Assembly (NCBI RefSeq): GCF_017963645.1
Contig: NZ_JAGMWN010000013.1
Coordinates: forward strand, 38,782 to 102,781
Source: Marivibrio halodurans
GTDB taxonomy: Bacteria > Pseudomonadota > Alphaproteobacteria > UBA8366 > Aestuariispiraceae
Length of the DNA: 64,000 nucleotides
Direction of reading: 5' to 3'
Shown in pieces: positions 9,424 through 17,954 of this stretch; within the stretch, counting starts at the first letter, position 1; every line of letters begins with the position of its first letter. The position numbers and the translations under genes were made by a program. The notes below the pieces were generated by a model that saw only the letters and a program-made list of their open reading frames with translations, did not search any database and was not told the origin of the DNA.

Positions 9424-10353
9424 ATGGCACTCCGCTGGTTCCAACGGCTGAAGCAGGGCTTGGCGAAGACCTCCTCCCGGCTTACCGACGGGGTGCAGGG
9501 CATATTCACCGGCCGCCGGCGCCTCGACGAGGAGGCGCTGGAGGATCTGGAGGATCTGCTGATCACCGCCGATCTGGGGCCGGCGACGGCGGCCAAGCTG
9601 ACGGCGGAACTCGCCCGGACGCGGTTCGAGAAGGAAGTGTCCGGCGAGGAGGTGCGCGAGGCCTTCGCCGCCTCCATCACCGATATCCTGGCGCCCACCG
9701 CGAAACCGCTGGAGGCCGGGAACGATCCGACCAAGCGCCCGCATGTCGTGCTGGTCGTGGGCGTCAACGGGTCGGGCAAGACGACGACCATCGGAAAGCT
9801 CGCCCACCAACTGCGTGGACAGGGAAAGTCGGTCATGCTCTGCGCCGGCGATACTTTCCGCGCGGCGGCGATCGAACAGCTCCGCATCTGGGGCGAGCGG
9901 GTCGGCGCGCCCGTCGTCGCGCGTGATTCCGGCGCCGATGCGGCGGGCCTTGCCTTCGACGCCTATAAGCAGGCGCGGGAAGCCGGAACCGACGTGCTGC
10001 TGATCGACACGGCCGGGCGTCTGCACAACAAGAAGGATCTGATGGACGAGCTTTCGAAGATCGTCCGGGTGTTGCGCAAGCTCGACGAGACCACGCCGCA
10101 CGACATCGTCATGGTGCTCGACGCGACGGTCGGCCAGAACGCGTTGCAGCAGGTACAGGTCTTCCGGGAACTGGTCTCGATCACCGGCCTGGTGGTGACG
10201 AAGCTGGACGGCACCGCCAAGGCGGGGGTGCTGATCGCGCTGGCGGAGACGTTCGGTCTGCCGGTTCATGCGGTCGGCGTCGGCGAGACGGCGGAGGATC
10301 TGCGCCCCTTCAAGGCGGAGGATTATGCGCGCGGGTTGATGGGCCTCGAATAG
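9424..10353 (+). CDS. ftsY: signal recognition particle receptor FtsY
   Basis: A 309-aa SRP GTPase that docks ribosome-SRP complexes at the inner membrane. The short N-terminus MALRWFQRLKQGLAKTSS is an amphipathic helix leading straight into the N domain (LEDLEDLLITADLG). The long acidic A domain of enteric FtsY is absent. The G domain shows the P-loop GVNGSGKTTTIGKLAHQ near residue 115, DTFRAAA, DTAGRLHNKKDLMDEL, TKLDGTAKAG and the C-terminal VGVGETAEDLRPF. The upstream in-frame extension has no family similarity, so ATG 9424 is chosen. ffh lies in the same gene block. Confidence 0.97.
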   Translation: MALRWFQRLKQGLAKTSSRLTDGVQGIFTGRRRLDEEALEDLEDLLITADLGPATAAKLTAELARTRFEKEVSGEEVREAFAASITDILAPTAKPLEAGNDPTKRPHVVLVVGVNGSGKTTTIGKLAHQLRGQGKSVMLCAGDTFRAAAIEQLRIWGERVGAPVVARDSGADAAGLAFDAYKQAREAGTDVLLIDTAGRLHNKKDLMDELSKIVRVLRKLDETTPHDIVMVLDATVGQNALQQVQVFRELVSITGLVVTKLDGTAKAGVLIALAETFGLPVHAVGVGETAEDLRPFKAEDYARGLMGLE

Positions 10354-10362
10354 GCGGGCGAT

Positions 10363-11472
10363 CTATCCGGTGGGAGTCTTGGCCGCGCGGTTGCCGGTCG
10401 TGCGGACGTTGGCGAACTTGCTCTTGGCTTCGGACAGGCTGGTCAGAAGCTCCTTGCCGGTCTCCCCGCCATCGCCCTTGATCTTCTCCTTGGTGACCAC
10501 CTTGATCAGGTCGATATGGGCCTTGATCAGGTCGAGAAGCGACGGCGTGATCTCCATGTCCTCGCCCGTATGCTCATAGAGCGATTTGCCGAACTGGGTC
10601 ATCAGCGGATAGCCGAAAATGCCGCCCTGGCCGCGCAATTCATGCGCGATGCGGCGGATCTCGGAGACATGAACCGAGGCGTTCTCCATATCCTCGATCG
10701 CGCGGTTCTGTTCCTGCGTCAAATGTTCCAGCGTCTCGGCCACCCAATCGCTGTAGTCGCCTTCCATCGATTGGATCTTGGCTTCCGCCGCCTCCAGGAC
10801 GGCCGGGTCGAAGGCCGGTTCGTCCGGCCCAGGCGTGCCGGTCGCGAGTTTTGCCCGCAAGCTGCGCGGCAGACGGAAATACCAGATTTTCTTGCTAGAA
10901 TTCTTGAGTGACGCCACGTCCTTCGCGGAATGCACGATCTCCACGTCGTCCTCGGTGTTGATGCGACGATCGGTCTCGACCGGCTTCGCGCGGCGCCGGC
11001 GGTCGGGGCCGAAATAGGTGGGCGCGAAGATGGTCTGACGCGGGCGCTCGATCAGCGCGATGAGACGGGACGCCAACATCTCGGCCGAGAAGGGCTTGGC
11101 CAGGAACTCGTCGATGCCGTTGTCCCGCGCCTTGACCAGTGTCTCCATGTCGGCGGCGGCGGAAACCATCAGGAAGGGCAGGAAGCGGTCCGGCGAATTC
11201 TCGCTGCGCCGGATCCAGCGTAGCACCATCGCGCCGTCGACCGTCGGCATGAAGTAATCGCAAATGACGACGTCGATGCCGGTATGCCCGACCATCTGGC
11301 CCGACTTCGTTTTCTGCACGGGCTTCAGGATGCGGATCGCCTGTTCACCGTCCTCCGCGATCGTGATCCGATCGACCCCCAGCGCGCGCAGCACATTGAT
11401 GAACAGACTGCGCATGAAGGCGCTGTCCTCGACCAGCAATACCGAGAGTCGGGAAAAATCGAGACGTGCCAT
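10363..11472 (-). CDS. response regulator with C-terminal Hpt-like domain
   Basis: A 369-aa two-part signalling protein. The receiver domain (about residues 9-145) shows the acidic pair E15-D16, phospho-acceptor D72 in VICDYFMP and the conserved lysine in FLAKPF. After a basic linker, the C-terminal region (about 230-369) is helical and contains IAHELRGQGG with H277, which resembles the phosphorylatable histidine motif of Hpt domains. No DNA-binding or enzymatic output is visible, so it probably works as a phosphorelay intermediate. The start is ambiguous: a TTG two codons upstream (11478) is better spaced from GAGG, but ATG 11472 is chosen. It is convergent with ftsY, 9 bp apart. Confidence 0.85.
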   Translation of the reverse strand: MARLDFSRLSVLLVEDSAFMRSLFINVLRALGVDRITIAEDGEQAIRILKPVQKTKSGQMVGHTGIDVVICDYFMPTVDGAMVLRWIRRSENSPDRFLPFLMVSAAADMETLVKARDNGIDEFLAKPFSAEMLASRLIALIERPRQTIFAPTYFGPDRRRRAKPVETDRRINTEDDVEIVHSAKDVASLKNSSKKIWYFRLPRSLRAKLATGTPGPDEPAFDPAVLEAAEAKIQSMEGDYSDWVAETLEHLTQEQNRAIEDMENASVHVSEIRRIAHELRGQGGIFGYPLMTQFGKSLYEHTGEDMEITPSLLDLIKAHIDLIKVVTKEKIKGDGGETGKELLTSLSEAKSKFANVRTTGNRAAKTPTG

Positions 11473-11678
11473 CGCCAATCAACCTCTACTTATTCTTGGA
11501 TACTGGCAGTATCGGCATGAGATCATCGGTCCGCCGATCTCGTTATTTCTTCTTATCCTATACGAGAATTAATGGCGGGTGAATCATCCTTGGTGGCGCG
11601 CATGGCAAAATAAAATGCCCTCCGGTCGTCGTGCCATCGTCCGCCGCCGCTCTCGCCGAAAGCGGAGCCGCGCGCGAT

Positions 11679-11963
11679 TCAGGACAGGATGTTGAGATAG
11701 AAGCCGCGACGCGGCACGCCGTCGCGGGGGCCGCGCCCCCCATCGAATGCAAGAAGGGTCTTGAGCCGGGCCATCGCCCCGTCGATATCGAACGGGTCGC
11801 GTCGGCCCCCCCCTCCGCGTCTGCCCGCGCCGGGGCCCTTGTCCGCGGCGTCGGTGAGTGACGGGCGTGTCGGCGCGGGACCCGGCGCGATCCGCCCGGC
11901 ATTGGATTGCGCGCGGGGTTCGAGCCGGCCCGAGCCGGAAGGGAAGCCTGACGGATCACTCAT
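11679..11963 (-). CDS. small hypothetical protein
   Basis: A 94-aa ORF divergent from yciB. The first 55 residues are Pro/Gly/Arg-rich and probably disordered. The last 35 (AMARLKTLLAFDGGRGPRDG, then VPRRGFYLNILS) look like a folded or conserved C-terminal motif. A shorter version could start at the internal ATG of AMARLK. The 200 bp between it and the response regulator holds no other gene. I do not recognise the family; the coding call rests on the C-terminal motif and on codon use. Confidence 0.5.
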   Translation of the reverse strand: MSDPSGFPSGSGRLEPRAQSNAGRIAPGPAPTRPSLTDAADKGPGAGRRGGGGRRDPFDIDGAMARLKTLLAFDGGRGPRDGVPRRGFYLNILS

Positions 11964-12077
11964 GGGTAAAAATACTATCCGCTTCGCAACGCGTGGGCAA
12001 TCGGCGGTTTCTTGGGCGGGGAGCGACCGTTATAAGCGTGGAACGGATCGGAAAGCAGCTATCGGAGACGGGAGCGG

Positions 12078-12686
12078 ATGACGGAATCGAGGGACGGCGA
12101 ACGCGCCGCGCCGAAATGGGTCGGGCCGGCCAGCGAGTACGGGCCGTTGATCCTGTTCGTCATCGCCTATTGGCTGGACGGGCTGATGATGGCCACGAAG
12201 GTGGTGATCGGCGCGACGTTGGTGGCGGTCGCCCTGTCCGTTTGGTTGACCCGCAAATTGCCCTGGATGCCGGTGGTGACGGCGGTGATCGTCACGGTCT
12301 TCGGCGGGCTCACGATCCTTCTCGACGACGAAATCTTCATCAAGATGAAGCCCACCATCGTCCAGCTGTTGTTCGCGGCGGTGCTGTTGGGCGCGCTGGC
12401 GGTGAACCGGCTGCCGCTGAAGAAGGTGATGGGCGGCGGGATCGCCATGCCGGATCATGCCTGGCGGCAACTCAGCCTGCGCTTCGGGCTGTTCTTCATC
12501 GTCATGGCCGGTGTGAACGAGGCCGTCTGGCGCACGCAATCGACCGATTTCTGGGTGACCTTCAAGGTCGCGGGTATCCTCGGCCTGACCTTTCTGTTCG
12601 TGATGAGCCAAGTGCCCTTCATCAGCCGCCACGGCACGCACCGGACCGGCGAGGACGACGGCCAGGGGGGGCGGGACGCTCAATAA
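12078..12686 (+). CDS. yciB: inner membrane-spanning septation protein YciB (IspZ/ISPA family)
   Basis: A 202-aa polytopic membrane protein with about five hydrophobic helices, including LILFVIAYWLDGLMMATKVV and FGLFFIVMAGVNEAVWR. The family motif KMKPTIVQLLFAAVLLG is present, followed by QSTDFWVTFKVAG and a hydrophilic C-terminus. The family influences cell division and envelope integrity; the mechanism is not settled. In Alphaproteobacteria it often lies near ftsY, as here. Its 3' end overlaps the convergent Nudix gene by 7 bp. Confidence 0.93.
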   Translation: MTESRDGERAAPKWVGPASEYGPLILFVIAYWLDGLMMATKVVIGATLVAVALSVWLTRKLPWMPVVTAVIVTVFGGLTILLDDEIFIKMKPTIVQLLFAAVLLGALAVNRLPLKKVMGGGIAMPDHAWRQLSLRFGLFFIVMAGVNEAVWRTQSTDFWVTFKVAGILGLTFLFVMSQVPFISRHGTHRTGEDDGQGGRDAQ

Positions 12687-13264
12687 TCGCCGGTTTCTCC
12701 CGGCGGGTTGGTGAAGGGGGCGAACCGGGTCGCTTCGGCCACCGCGCGCCAATGCTCCAATGCCCACCGGACGGAGGGGAAGGCGAGGTCGTCCCACGGG
12801 ATGTCGGCCCAATCGAAAAGGCCGACCGCCTCCGTTTCCTCGCCCGCGCCGATGCCGTCCGGATTGTCGATCCGGGCGCGATGGATCAATTGCACCTGGC
12901 TTATGCGGGGGATGTTGTAGACGGCGAGCAGGGCGTCGATCGTCAGCCGTGCCAGCGCCTCCTCCGCCGCCTCGCGCCGGGCGCCGTCCTCGACCGTCTC
13001 GTGATTCTCCAGATAGCCGGCCGGCAGGGTCCAGAAGCCGCGCCTGGGATTGATCGACCGGCGGCAGAGCAGGATGCGCCCCTCGTGGCTCGCCACGCTG
13101 CCGACGACGATCTTTGGGTTCTGATAATTGACGAAGCCGCAATCGGGACAGACCAGCCGCTCGCGGTTGTCGCCCGCCGGAACGTGGCGTAGCCAGTCGC
13201 CGCCGCCCATATTGTCGCGTGCCTCGCCGGCTGTCGGGCCGGCTCTGTCGTTGCCCTGGTTCAT
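12680..13264 (-). CDS. Nudix hydrolase with N-terminal zinc ribbon
   Basis: A 194-aa protein. An N-terminal half zinc ribbon, CPDCGFVNYQNPKIVVG, precedes a Nudix domain with box GYLENHETVEDGARREAAEE. The box deviates slightly at its end (EEALARL). Zinc-ribbon Nudix proteins of this type hydrolyse nucleoside-diphosphate derivatives such as NADH or ADP-ribose; the substrate is not determinable here. ATG 13264 (MNQGNDRAG) is chosen because the open frame upstream is low-complexity. It is divergent from the TPR-methyltransferase and convergent with yciB. Confidence 0.88.
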   Translation of the reverse strand: MNQGNDRAGPTAGEARDNMGGGDWLRHVPAGDNRERLVCPDCGFVNYQNPKIVVGSVASHEGRILLCRRSINPRRGFWTLPAGYLENHETVEDGARREAAEEALARLTIDALLAVYNIPRISQVQLIHRARIDNPDGIGAGEETEAVGLFDWADIPWDDLAFPSVRWALEHWRAVAEATRFAPFTNPPGETGDY

Positions 13265-13374
13265 GACGCGGAAGGATGGGGCAAGGGCTTGCGCCCGGCA
13301 AGGTCGGGCGTGCATTAAGACGGCGCGCGGCCGGCCCGCGTGGCCGGCGTGCGTGGCATGGGGGAAAGGCTCAT

Positions 13375-14505
13375 ATGGCGAAAGCGAAGACGGGGCGCGA
13401 CATGATCGCCGCCATCCTGGAGGAGGCGGAGGACCATTACCGCCAGGGGGCCCTGGAGGCGGCGGCGGATGCTTATGACCGGGTCCTGGCGCACGATCCG
13501 GACCATATCGACGCGCTGGAATGGCGGGGCGAGATCGCCGTGCAGCAGGACGATTACGAGGTCGCGGCCGAGATGCTGGGTCGGGCACGAAGCCTGCGCG
13601 GCGACGCGGATTTCGCGGAATATACCAATCTGGGCCTCGCCTATTACGAACTCGGCCGGGCGCGCGACGCGGTCGATGCCCTGGCCCGCGCGATCGAGCG
13701 TGACGGCGGCGACCTTGTCTCCCATTCGAACCTGGGCAAGGCGCTCTATGAATATCATCAGAAGGTCGATCCGGAGGATGCCCGTCGCGTCGCCTCGGAC
13801 TGGCTGAAGCGGTTCCCGGACAATCCCGACGCCCGGCATATCGGCGCCGCCGTCTCCGGCAAGAAGCGGCCGAGTGTCGCCAACGCCGCCTATGTCGCGG
13901 ATGTCTTCGACGATTATGCGCCGAATTTCGACGAGAAGATCGCGGAGCTTTCCTATAAGGCGCCGGAACTGCTCAACACGCTGATCGCGGCGCATCTGCC
14001 GGCGCCTTCGAAGGCGCTTTCGGTCCTGGATGCGGGCTGCGGCACGGGCCTCGCGGGGCCGCATCTGCGTCCCTACGCGGCGACGCTGGTCGGTGTCGAC
14101 CTGTCGCGCAAGATGTTGGCCAACGCCAAGGCGAAGGCGCTCTACGACCGCCTGGAGCGCGCGGAACTGATCGATTTCCTGAGCGACGGAAAACCCGCCT
14201 ATCACCTGATCACGGCGGCCGATGTGCTGTGTTATTTCGGGGCGCTGGACAAGGCCTTCGTCGGGTTCTTCCACGCGCTGCATCCGGGGGGGCATGTCGC
14301 CTTCACGGTGGAGCGCCTGGGGAAGGCGGGGCGCAGTGAATATCGCCTCGATCCCAGCGGCCGTTACAAGCATGCCCGGGCCTATGTCGCCCGGACATTG
14401 GAAGCCGCCGGCTTCGAGACGCTAAGCGCGGAGAAGGATATCCTGCGCTATGAATATGGCGAGCCGGTGGACGGTCTCGTCGTCCTCGCGCGGAAACCCG
14501 GATAG
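13375..14505 (+). CDS. TPR-repeat class I SAM-dependent methyltransferase
   Basis: A 376-aa protein. Residues of about 10-150 contain three or four tetratricopeptide repeats (YRQGALEAAADAYDRVLAHD, YTNLGLAYYELGRARDAVDAL). The C-terminal half is a methyltransferase with SAM motif SVLDAGCGTGLAGPHL, then VGVDLSRKMLANAKAK. This TPR-methyltransferase layout recurs in Alphaproteobacteria; the substrate is unknown. ATG 13375 follows a GGGGAAAGG Shine-Dalgarno. The linker segment YVADVFDDYAPNFDEKI is typical of this subgroup. Confidence 0.88.
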   Translation: MAKAKTGRDMIAAILEEAEDHYRQGALEAAADAYDRVLAHDPDHIDALEWRGEIAVQQDDYEVAAEMLGRARSLRGDADFAEYTNLGLAYYELGRARDAVDALARAIERDGGDLVSHSNLGKALYEYHQKVDPEDARRVASDWLKRFPDNPDARHIGAAVSGKKRPSVANAAYVADVFDDYAPNFDEKIAELSYKAPELLNTLIAAHLPAPSKALSVLDAGCGTGLAGPHLRPYAATLVGVDLSRKMLANAKAKALYDRLERAELIDFLSDGKPAYHLITAADVLCYFGALDKAFVGFFHALHPGGHVAFTVERLGKAGRSEYRLDPSGRYKHARAYVARTLEAAGFETLSAEKDILRYEYGEPVDGLVVLARKPG

Positions 14506-14543
14506 TCGGAAACGGCCGGCGCCGATGGCGGCGCCGGCGGGGA

Positions 14544-14915
14544 TCAAGCGTAGATGTCGAGGAGTTGGCCGCGGCCGCTCTCACGCGGCGGCGGCGCGCC
14601 CTCGGGCTGCTCGGGGCGGGTGGCGGCACGGTCGGACGCGACCCGCTGGTCGCGCGTTTCCGTCGCCTCGACCGCCTGACGGGTTTGAACGGGGCCGGTC
14701 ACCTCGGCGCGATCGGGGCGCGAGCGCGGACCGGTCTCCGCGCGCTCCGGGGCGGAAGGCTGGGCGAGGGAGGCGCGCTGCGCCTGCGTTTCGCGCTGAA
14801 GGGCGGCGGTCTGGGCGGCGAGGCCCGCCTGCGCCGGATTGTTCGCTTCGAGAATCACGTCGGTGCGCTCCACCAGGCCCGCCACGGGGGACCCCGACCG
14901 ATGTCGGGGCGTCAC
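14544..14915 (-). CDS. small hypothetical protein, low complexity
   Basis: A 123-aa ORF. The segment VERTDVILEANNPAQAGLAA, followed by QTAALQRETQAQRASL, is helical and plausible as real protein. The middle is Arg/Glu/Pro-rich, and the end RGQLLDIYA is compact. The true start may be a GTG at 14873 (VERTDVIL) rather than the first ATG at 14915. It lies between a methyltransferase and a minus-strand hydrolase. The family is not recognised. Downstream of the likely start the frame holds together, but composition alone cannot prove that it is coding. Confidence 0.4.
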   Translation of the reverse strand: MTPRHRSGSPVAGLVERTDVILEANNPAQAGLAAQTAALQRETQAQRASLAQPSAPERAETGPRSRPDRAEVTGPVQTRQAVEATETRDQRVASDRAATRPEQPEGAPPPRESGRGQLLDIYA

Positions 14916-15047
14916 GGGCGGGCGATTTCGTCCGGGGCGTTCTTACCTCGGTATTCCTTACCGCGTGCTTAATGCGAAAGGATTATTTTTGGGCTGCTGC
15001 ATGTTTGAGGATACCGACTTTTGGTCCGGATCGCGGGCCGTTCTATG

Positions 15048-15977
15048 TCATCGTGATGGACCGGGGCGATAGCGCGCGCCCGCCGTCGCCGTGCCGGTAT
15101 CGCTAACGACGCGGCCATCGGCGACCAACATTTCCAGATGCGCCAGGACCGACCGGCCGGCCGCGGGTTTCAGGCCAGGCGGGATGTCGGTATAGATGCG
15201 ATCGACCATGGCCGGGACCGTCTCCCGCCCTTCCGCGATCGTGGCGAGGATCTGCGCCTCCCGGTCCCGGCGATGGGCGATGAAACCCGCGACATGGGCG
15301 TGCGCGTCGTCGATCGGCGCGCCGTGCGTGGGGTAGTAGCGGGTCTCCGGCCGGGCGAGCAGCTTGTCCAGCGCGGCCAGATAATCCGCCATGTCCCCGT
15401 CGGGCGGGGAGATCACGCTGGTGGACCACCCCATGACGTGATCGCCGCTGAAGAAGGCCCCTTCGGGCTCCACCGCCTCGCGATAGCTGAAACAGAGATG
15501 GTTGGAGGTATGGCCCGGCGTGTGCACCGCCTCCACCGACCAGCCGGTACCGGTGACGACCGCGCCGTCGCCGATCCGGATATCCGGGTCAAAGCCGTGA
15601 TCCGCGCCTTCCTCCACCGCGTCGGCCCCGCGCGATCCGCCGTGCGGGCCATGGCCGTAAATCGGGCAATGCCCGGGGCCGCCGCGCAGCGCCTGCAGGG
15701 GGCGCGCCGCCGGCACATGGTCGCGGTGGGTGTGGGTGATCAGGATCGCCTCTATCGTCTCCCCGGCCAGCGCCCGGTCCAGCGCCGCGATATGCGCCGG
15801 CAGGTCCGGCCCCGGATCGATCACCGCCACATGCCCTTCGCCCAGGATATAGGTACCGGTCCCGTGGAAGGTGAAGGGCCCCGGATTCTCGGCCACGACA
15901 CGCCGGATCCCGGGCGCGACGGTGACGCATTCGCCATATCGGGGCTCGAAGCGTTTGTTGAAGGATATCGCCGTCAT
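15048..15977 (-). CDS. MBL-fold metallo-hydrolase (LACTB2-like)
   Basis: A 309-aa metallo-beta-lactamase-fold hydrolase. The first metal motif is ITHTHRDHVPAA (HxHxDH), with later ligands in HTPGHTSNHL, FFSGDHVMGW and YPTHGAPI. A C-terminal winged-helix-like segment (ETVPAMVDRIYTDIPPGLKP) is typical of the LACTB2/endoribonuclease-like group. The substrate is uncertain (RNA or a small thioester). ATG 15977 is chosen because a GAGGAGGG Shine-Dalgarno lies immediately upstream; an ATG four codons earlier is less well placed. Confidence 0.9.
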   Translation of the reverse strand: MTAISFNKRFEPRYGECVTVAPGIRRVVAENPGPFTFHGTGTYILGEGHVAVIDPGPDLPAHIAALDRALAGETIEAILITHTHRDHVPAARPLQALRGGPGHCPIYGHGPHGGSRGADAVEEGADHGFDPDIRIGDGAVVTGTGWSVEAVHTPGHTSNHLCFSYREAVEPEGAFFSGDHVMGWSTSVISPPDGDMADYLAALDKLLARPETRYYPTHGAPIDDAHAHVAGFIAHRRDREAQILATIAEGRETVPAMVDRIYTDIPPGLKPAAGRSVLAHLEMLVADGRVVSDTGTATAGARYRPGPSR

Positions 15978-16125
15978 GACCCTCCTCATACCCTACATGG
16001 CAGGGTCATGCGAGCCGATCGCGCCGGTCGATATGTCCTGGTTGTTCGTTCCACTGCCTTGACAGCATGCCGGGTGTTGACGGCATCCTTGCGGGTGCCG
16101 GTTGGATCGAGGGGGCTCTCCAGTC

Positions 16126-17799
16126 ATGGCGGATGATGATGCCGGGTGGGGGATGCGTGCGCGGACGCGGGTCGTGGGACGCTTCCTGTTCTATTTTCTC
16201 GGCGGCTTCGCGCTCTTCACCCTCGACCCGTTCGGTTTCGACCGTATCACCGATTATTATTCCGAGCGGATCATCCAACTCGCGTTCTCCCCCTTCTACG
16301 AGAGCGGGACGCCGGTCTGGAACGACGGCCGTGACGCGGCTTGGCTCCATCCCCCGGATGAACGGGGCGAGGGGAGTGCCGTCACCGTCGTCATGCTGGA
16401 TAAAAGCACGACAGAGCAACTCGAACTACCTTGGCCAATTCCTTATAAGAATCATGGGATTCTGCTCGACCGCGTGTTGAAGAGCTGCCCCCGTGCGCTT
16501 TTCATCGATTTCCGCTTTTTGCGCGTCCATAGGGAAGGGGAAGTTCGGCACCTGGAACGCGTCCTTCTCAATTTCTTCGGGGTCGAGGGGACGGAGGAGG
16601 CATCGCCGTGGGAGCGCCTTGCCGAAGCACCGCCCGGGGGCATTGCACCCGGGCGCTTATCCGGGGCCCATGAATGCGAGAGCCAGATCGCGTCGGGGGC
16701 GCTCGATCTACCGCCGGGGCATTTCCGGGCCGGGACTTTTCCGCTTTTCTTCGCGCATGCGGATGAACTCGACACGCCATTGATCGGTCGGCTCGGTCTG
16801 TTCGGAAGGGCGCTGCCAACGCGCTTCGTCACCGCTGGACGGGTCAGCGACTATCACGGCGGGTATCCGCTCGCCCTGTCGTTCGCGGAAAAAGCCGGGG
16901 ACACGAAGGAGAGTGAAGAAGGCGACGACGATGTTGCCACGCCGGCGGTCGCGCTATACCGCGTTTTCCGCGGTGTGCCGGCGGCGCAAGCGATAGAACC
17001 GCCCGATCCGGACGATTTTCTGGGTAAGATGTATTTACGGTGGGGCTATTGGATGTCTCCCCGGCAACCCGACTATCGGGACGGCATGGTGGGGTGCGAG
17101 ACACGGTGCGGGATGACGGGGGTCGCAGGGGGCATTCTTCCCGTCCTGAAAAGTGTGGAATTGCTGGTGGGGTCCTTGGTGTCCGGCGCGCGCGGTCGGG
17201 ATGAAGCGAATGCCCTGTATTGCCCGCCGATTCTCGAAATTCCCGCGCAGTTGCCGATGCATATCGGTACGCCACCGGATGCCTATCGGGACGACTTGCG
17301 GGGCCGGCTGGTGCTTTATGGCGGCAATCTGAGCCAGACGCCGGACCTCGCCTTCTCCCCGGTGCAGGGACCGATTCCGGGAGTCTATGTCCATGCGATG
17401 GCGCTCGATAACCTTCTGACGATGGGCCCGAAAGGCTATGCGACCCGCTTGTCGGAGGGATGGAGCCGGGCAATCGAGCTCGTGCTTCTCGCGATACTCG
17501 CCTTCTTTGCGGTTCGTCGGAAGGAGACGCGGGACGACACATATGTCGAGCAGGCGGCGGAGCCCTGGCAGGCCGACAGGACGGATCTCTTCCTGTTCTT
17601 TCGGGCGGTTGGATTGAGCCTCCTGATCGCTGTTGCCGGGATCAGCGTTTCCTTCATCGGCCAGTTCGCACCGGCGAACTTCATCGGGCTTCTCGCCGCG
17701 AGCGGGGTGATCGGGGTGCTGCAGTCCAGCGGGTTGTTCCATTGTGTCCGCTGGGTCGCCAGGAAACTCGACCGCAGGGTTTTCGATTCAAGGGATTGA
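16126..17799 (+). CDS. CHASE2-domain membrane protein without a cytoplasmic output domain
   Basis: A 557-aa predicted sensor. One membrane helix near residues 18-38 (RFLFYFLGGFALFTL) is followed by a large extracytoplasmic region of about 400 residues. This fits CHASE2, with VTVVMLDKSTTEQL, RALFIDFRFLRV and GRLVLYGGNL. Three more helices close the protein (IELVLLAILAFFAV, FFRAVGLSLLIAVAGISVSF, FIGLLAASGVIGVLQSSGLF). CHASE2 proteins usually end in a kinase or cyclase; here only about 20 residues follow the last helix. ATG 16126 has GAGGGGG ten bases upstream. It is followed by a secreted protein and an M48 lipoprotein, suggesting a shared envelope role (inference). Confidence 0.8.
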   Translation: MADDDAGWGMRARTRVVGRFLFYFLGGFALFTLDPFGFDRITDYYSERIIQLAFSPFYESGTPVWNDGRDAAWLHPPDERGEGSAVTVVMLDKSTTEQLELPWPIPYKNHGILLDRVLKSCPRALFIDFRFLRVHREGEVRHLERVLLNFFGVEGTEEASPWERLAEAPPGGIAPGRLSGAHECESQIASGALDLPPGHFRAGTFPLFFAHADELDTPLIGRLGLFGRALPTRFVTAGRVSDYHGGYPLALSFAEKAGDTKESEEGDDDVATPAVALYRVFRGVPAAQAIEPPDPDDFLGKMYLRWGYWMSPRQPDYRDGMVGCETRCGMTGVAGGILPVLKSVELLVGSLVSGARGRDEANALYCPPILEIPAQLPMHIGTPPDAYRDDLRGRLVLYGGNLSQTPDLAFSPVQGPIPGVYVHAMALDNLLTMGPKGYATRLSEGWSRAIELVLLAILAFFAVRRKETRDDTYVEQAAEPWQADRTDLFLFFRAVGLSLLIAVAGISVSFIGQFAPANFIGLLAASGVIGVLQSSGLFHCVRWVARKLDRRVFDSRD

Positions 17800-17879
17800 G
17801 GCATGCGCCGAAACCTGCCGAAGGGGGACCGACCGCCCGTGCAGGACGTCGTTTAGAAGCGCGTTACGTCTTCATGTTC

Positions 17880-17904
17880 CGTGCAATTTTATATATACTG
17901 CACG
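17880..17904 (+). promoter_or_regulatory. inverted repeat around a TATA-rich core, possible promoter/operator
   Basis: CGTGCA and TGCACG are perfect 6-bp inverted arms around a 13-bp core, ATTTTATATATAC. This is a rare AT-rich spot in a GC-rich region. It sits about 50 bp upstream of the TTG start of the small secreted protein, so it may separate that gene from the CHASE2 gene transcriptionally. The core could serve as a -10 element under a dimeric regulator. The role is inferred. Confidence 0.35.
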
Positions 17905-17954
17905 TGTGTGGAGAGCCCGCGATTGGCTGGCAGGGGTTTTCGTCGGAGGGGGAC

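Noticed and set aside
11858..13301. Long frames on both strands across yciB and the Nudix gene (444 and 423 codons)
   Set aside because: They overlap two genes with clear family motifs, and their own products are low-complexity.
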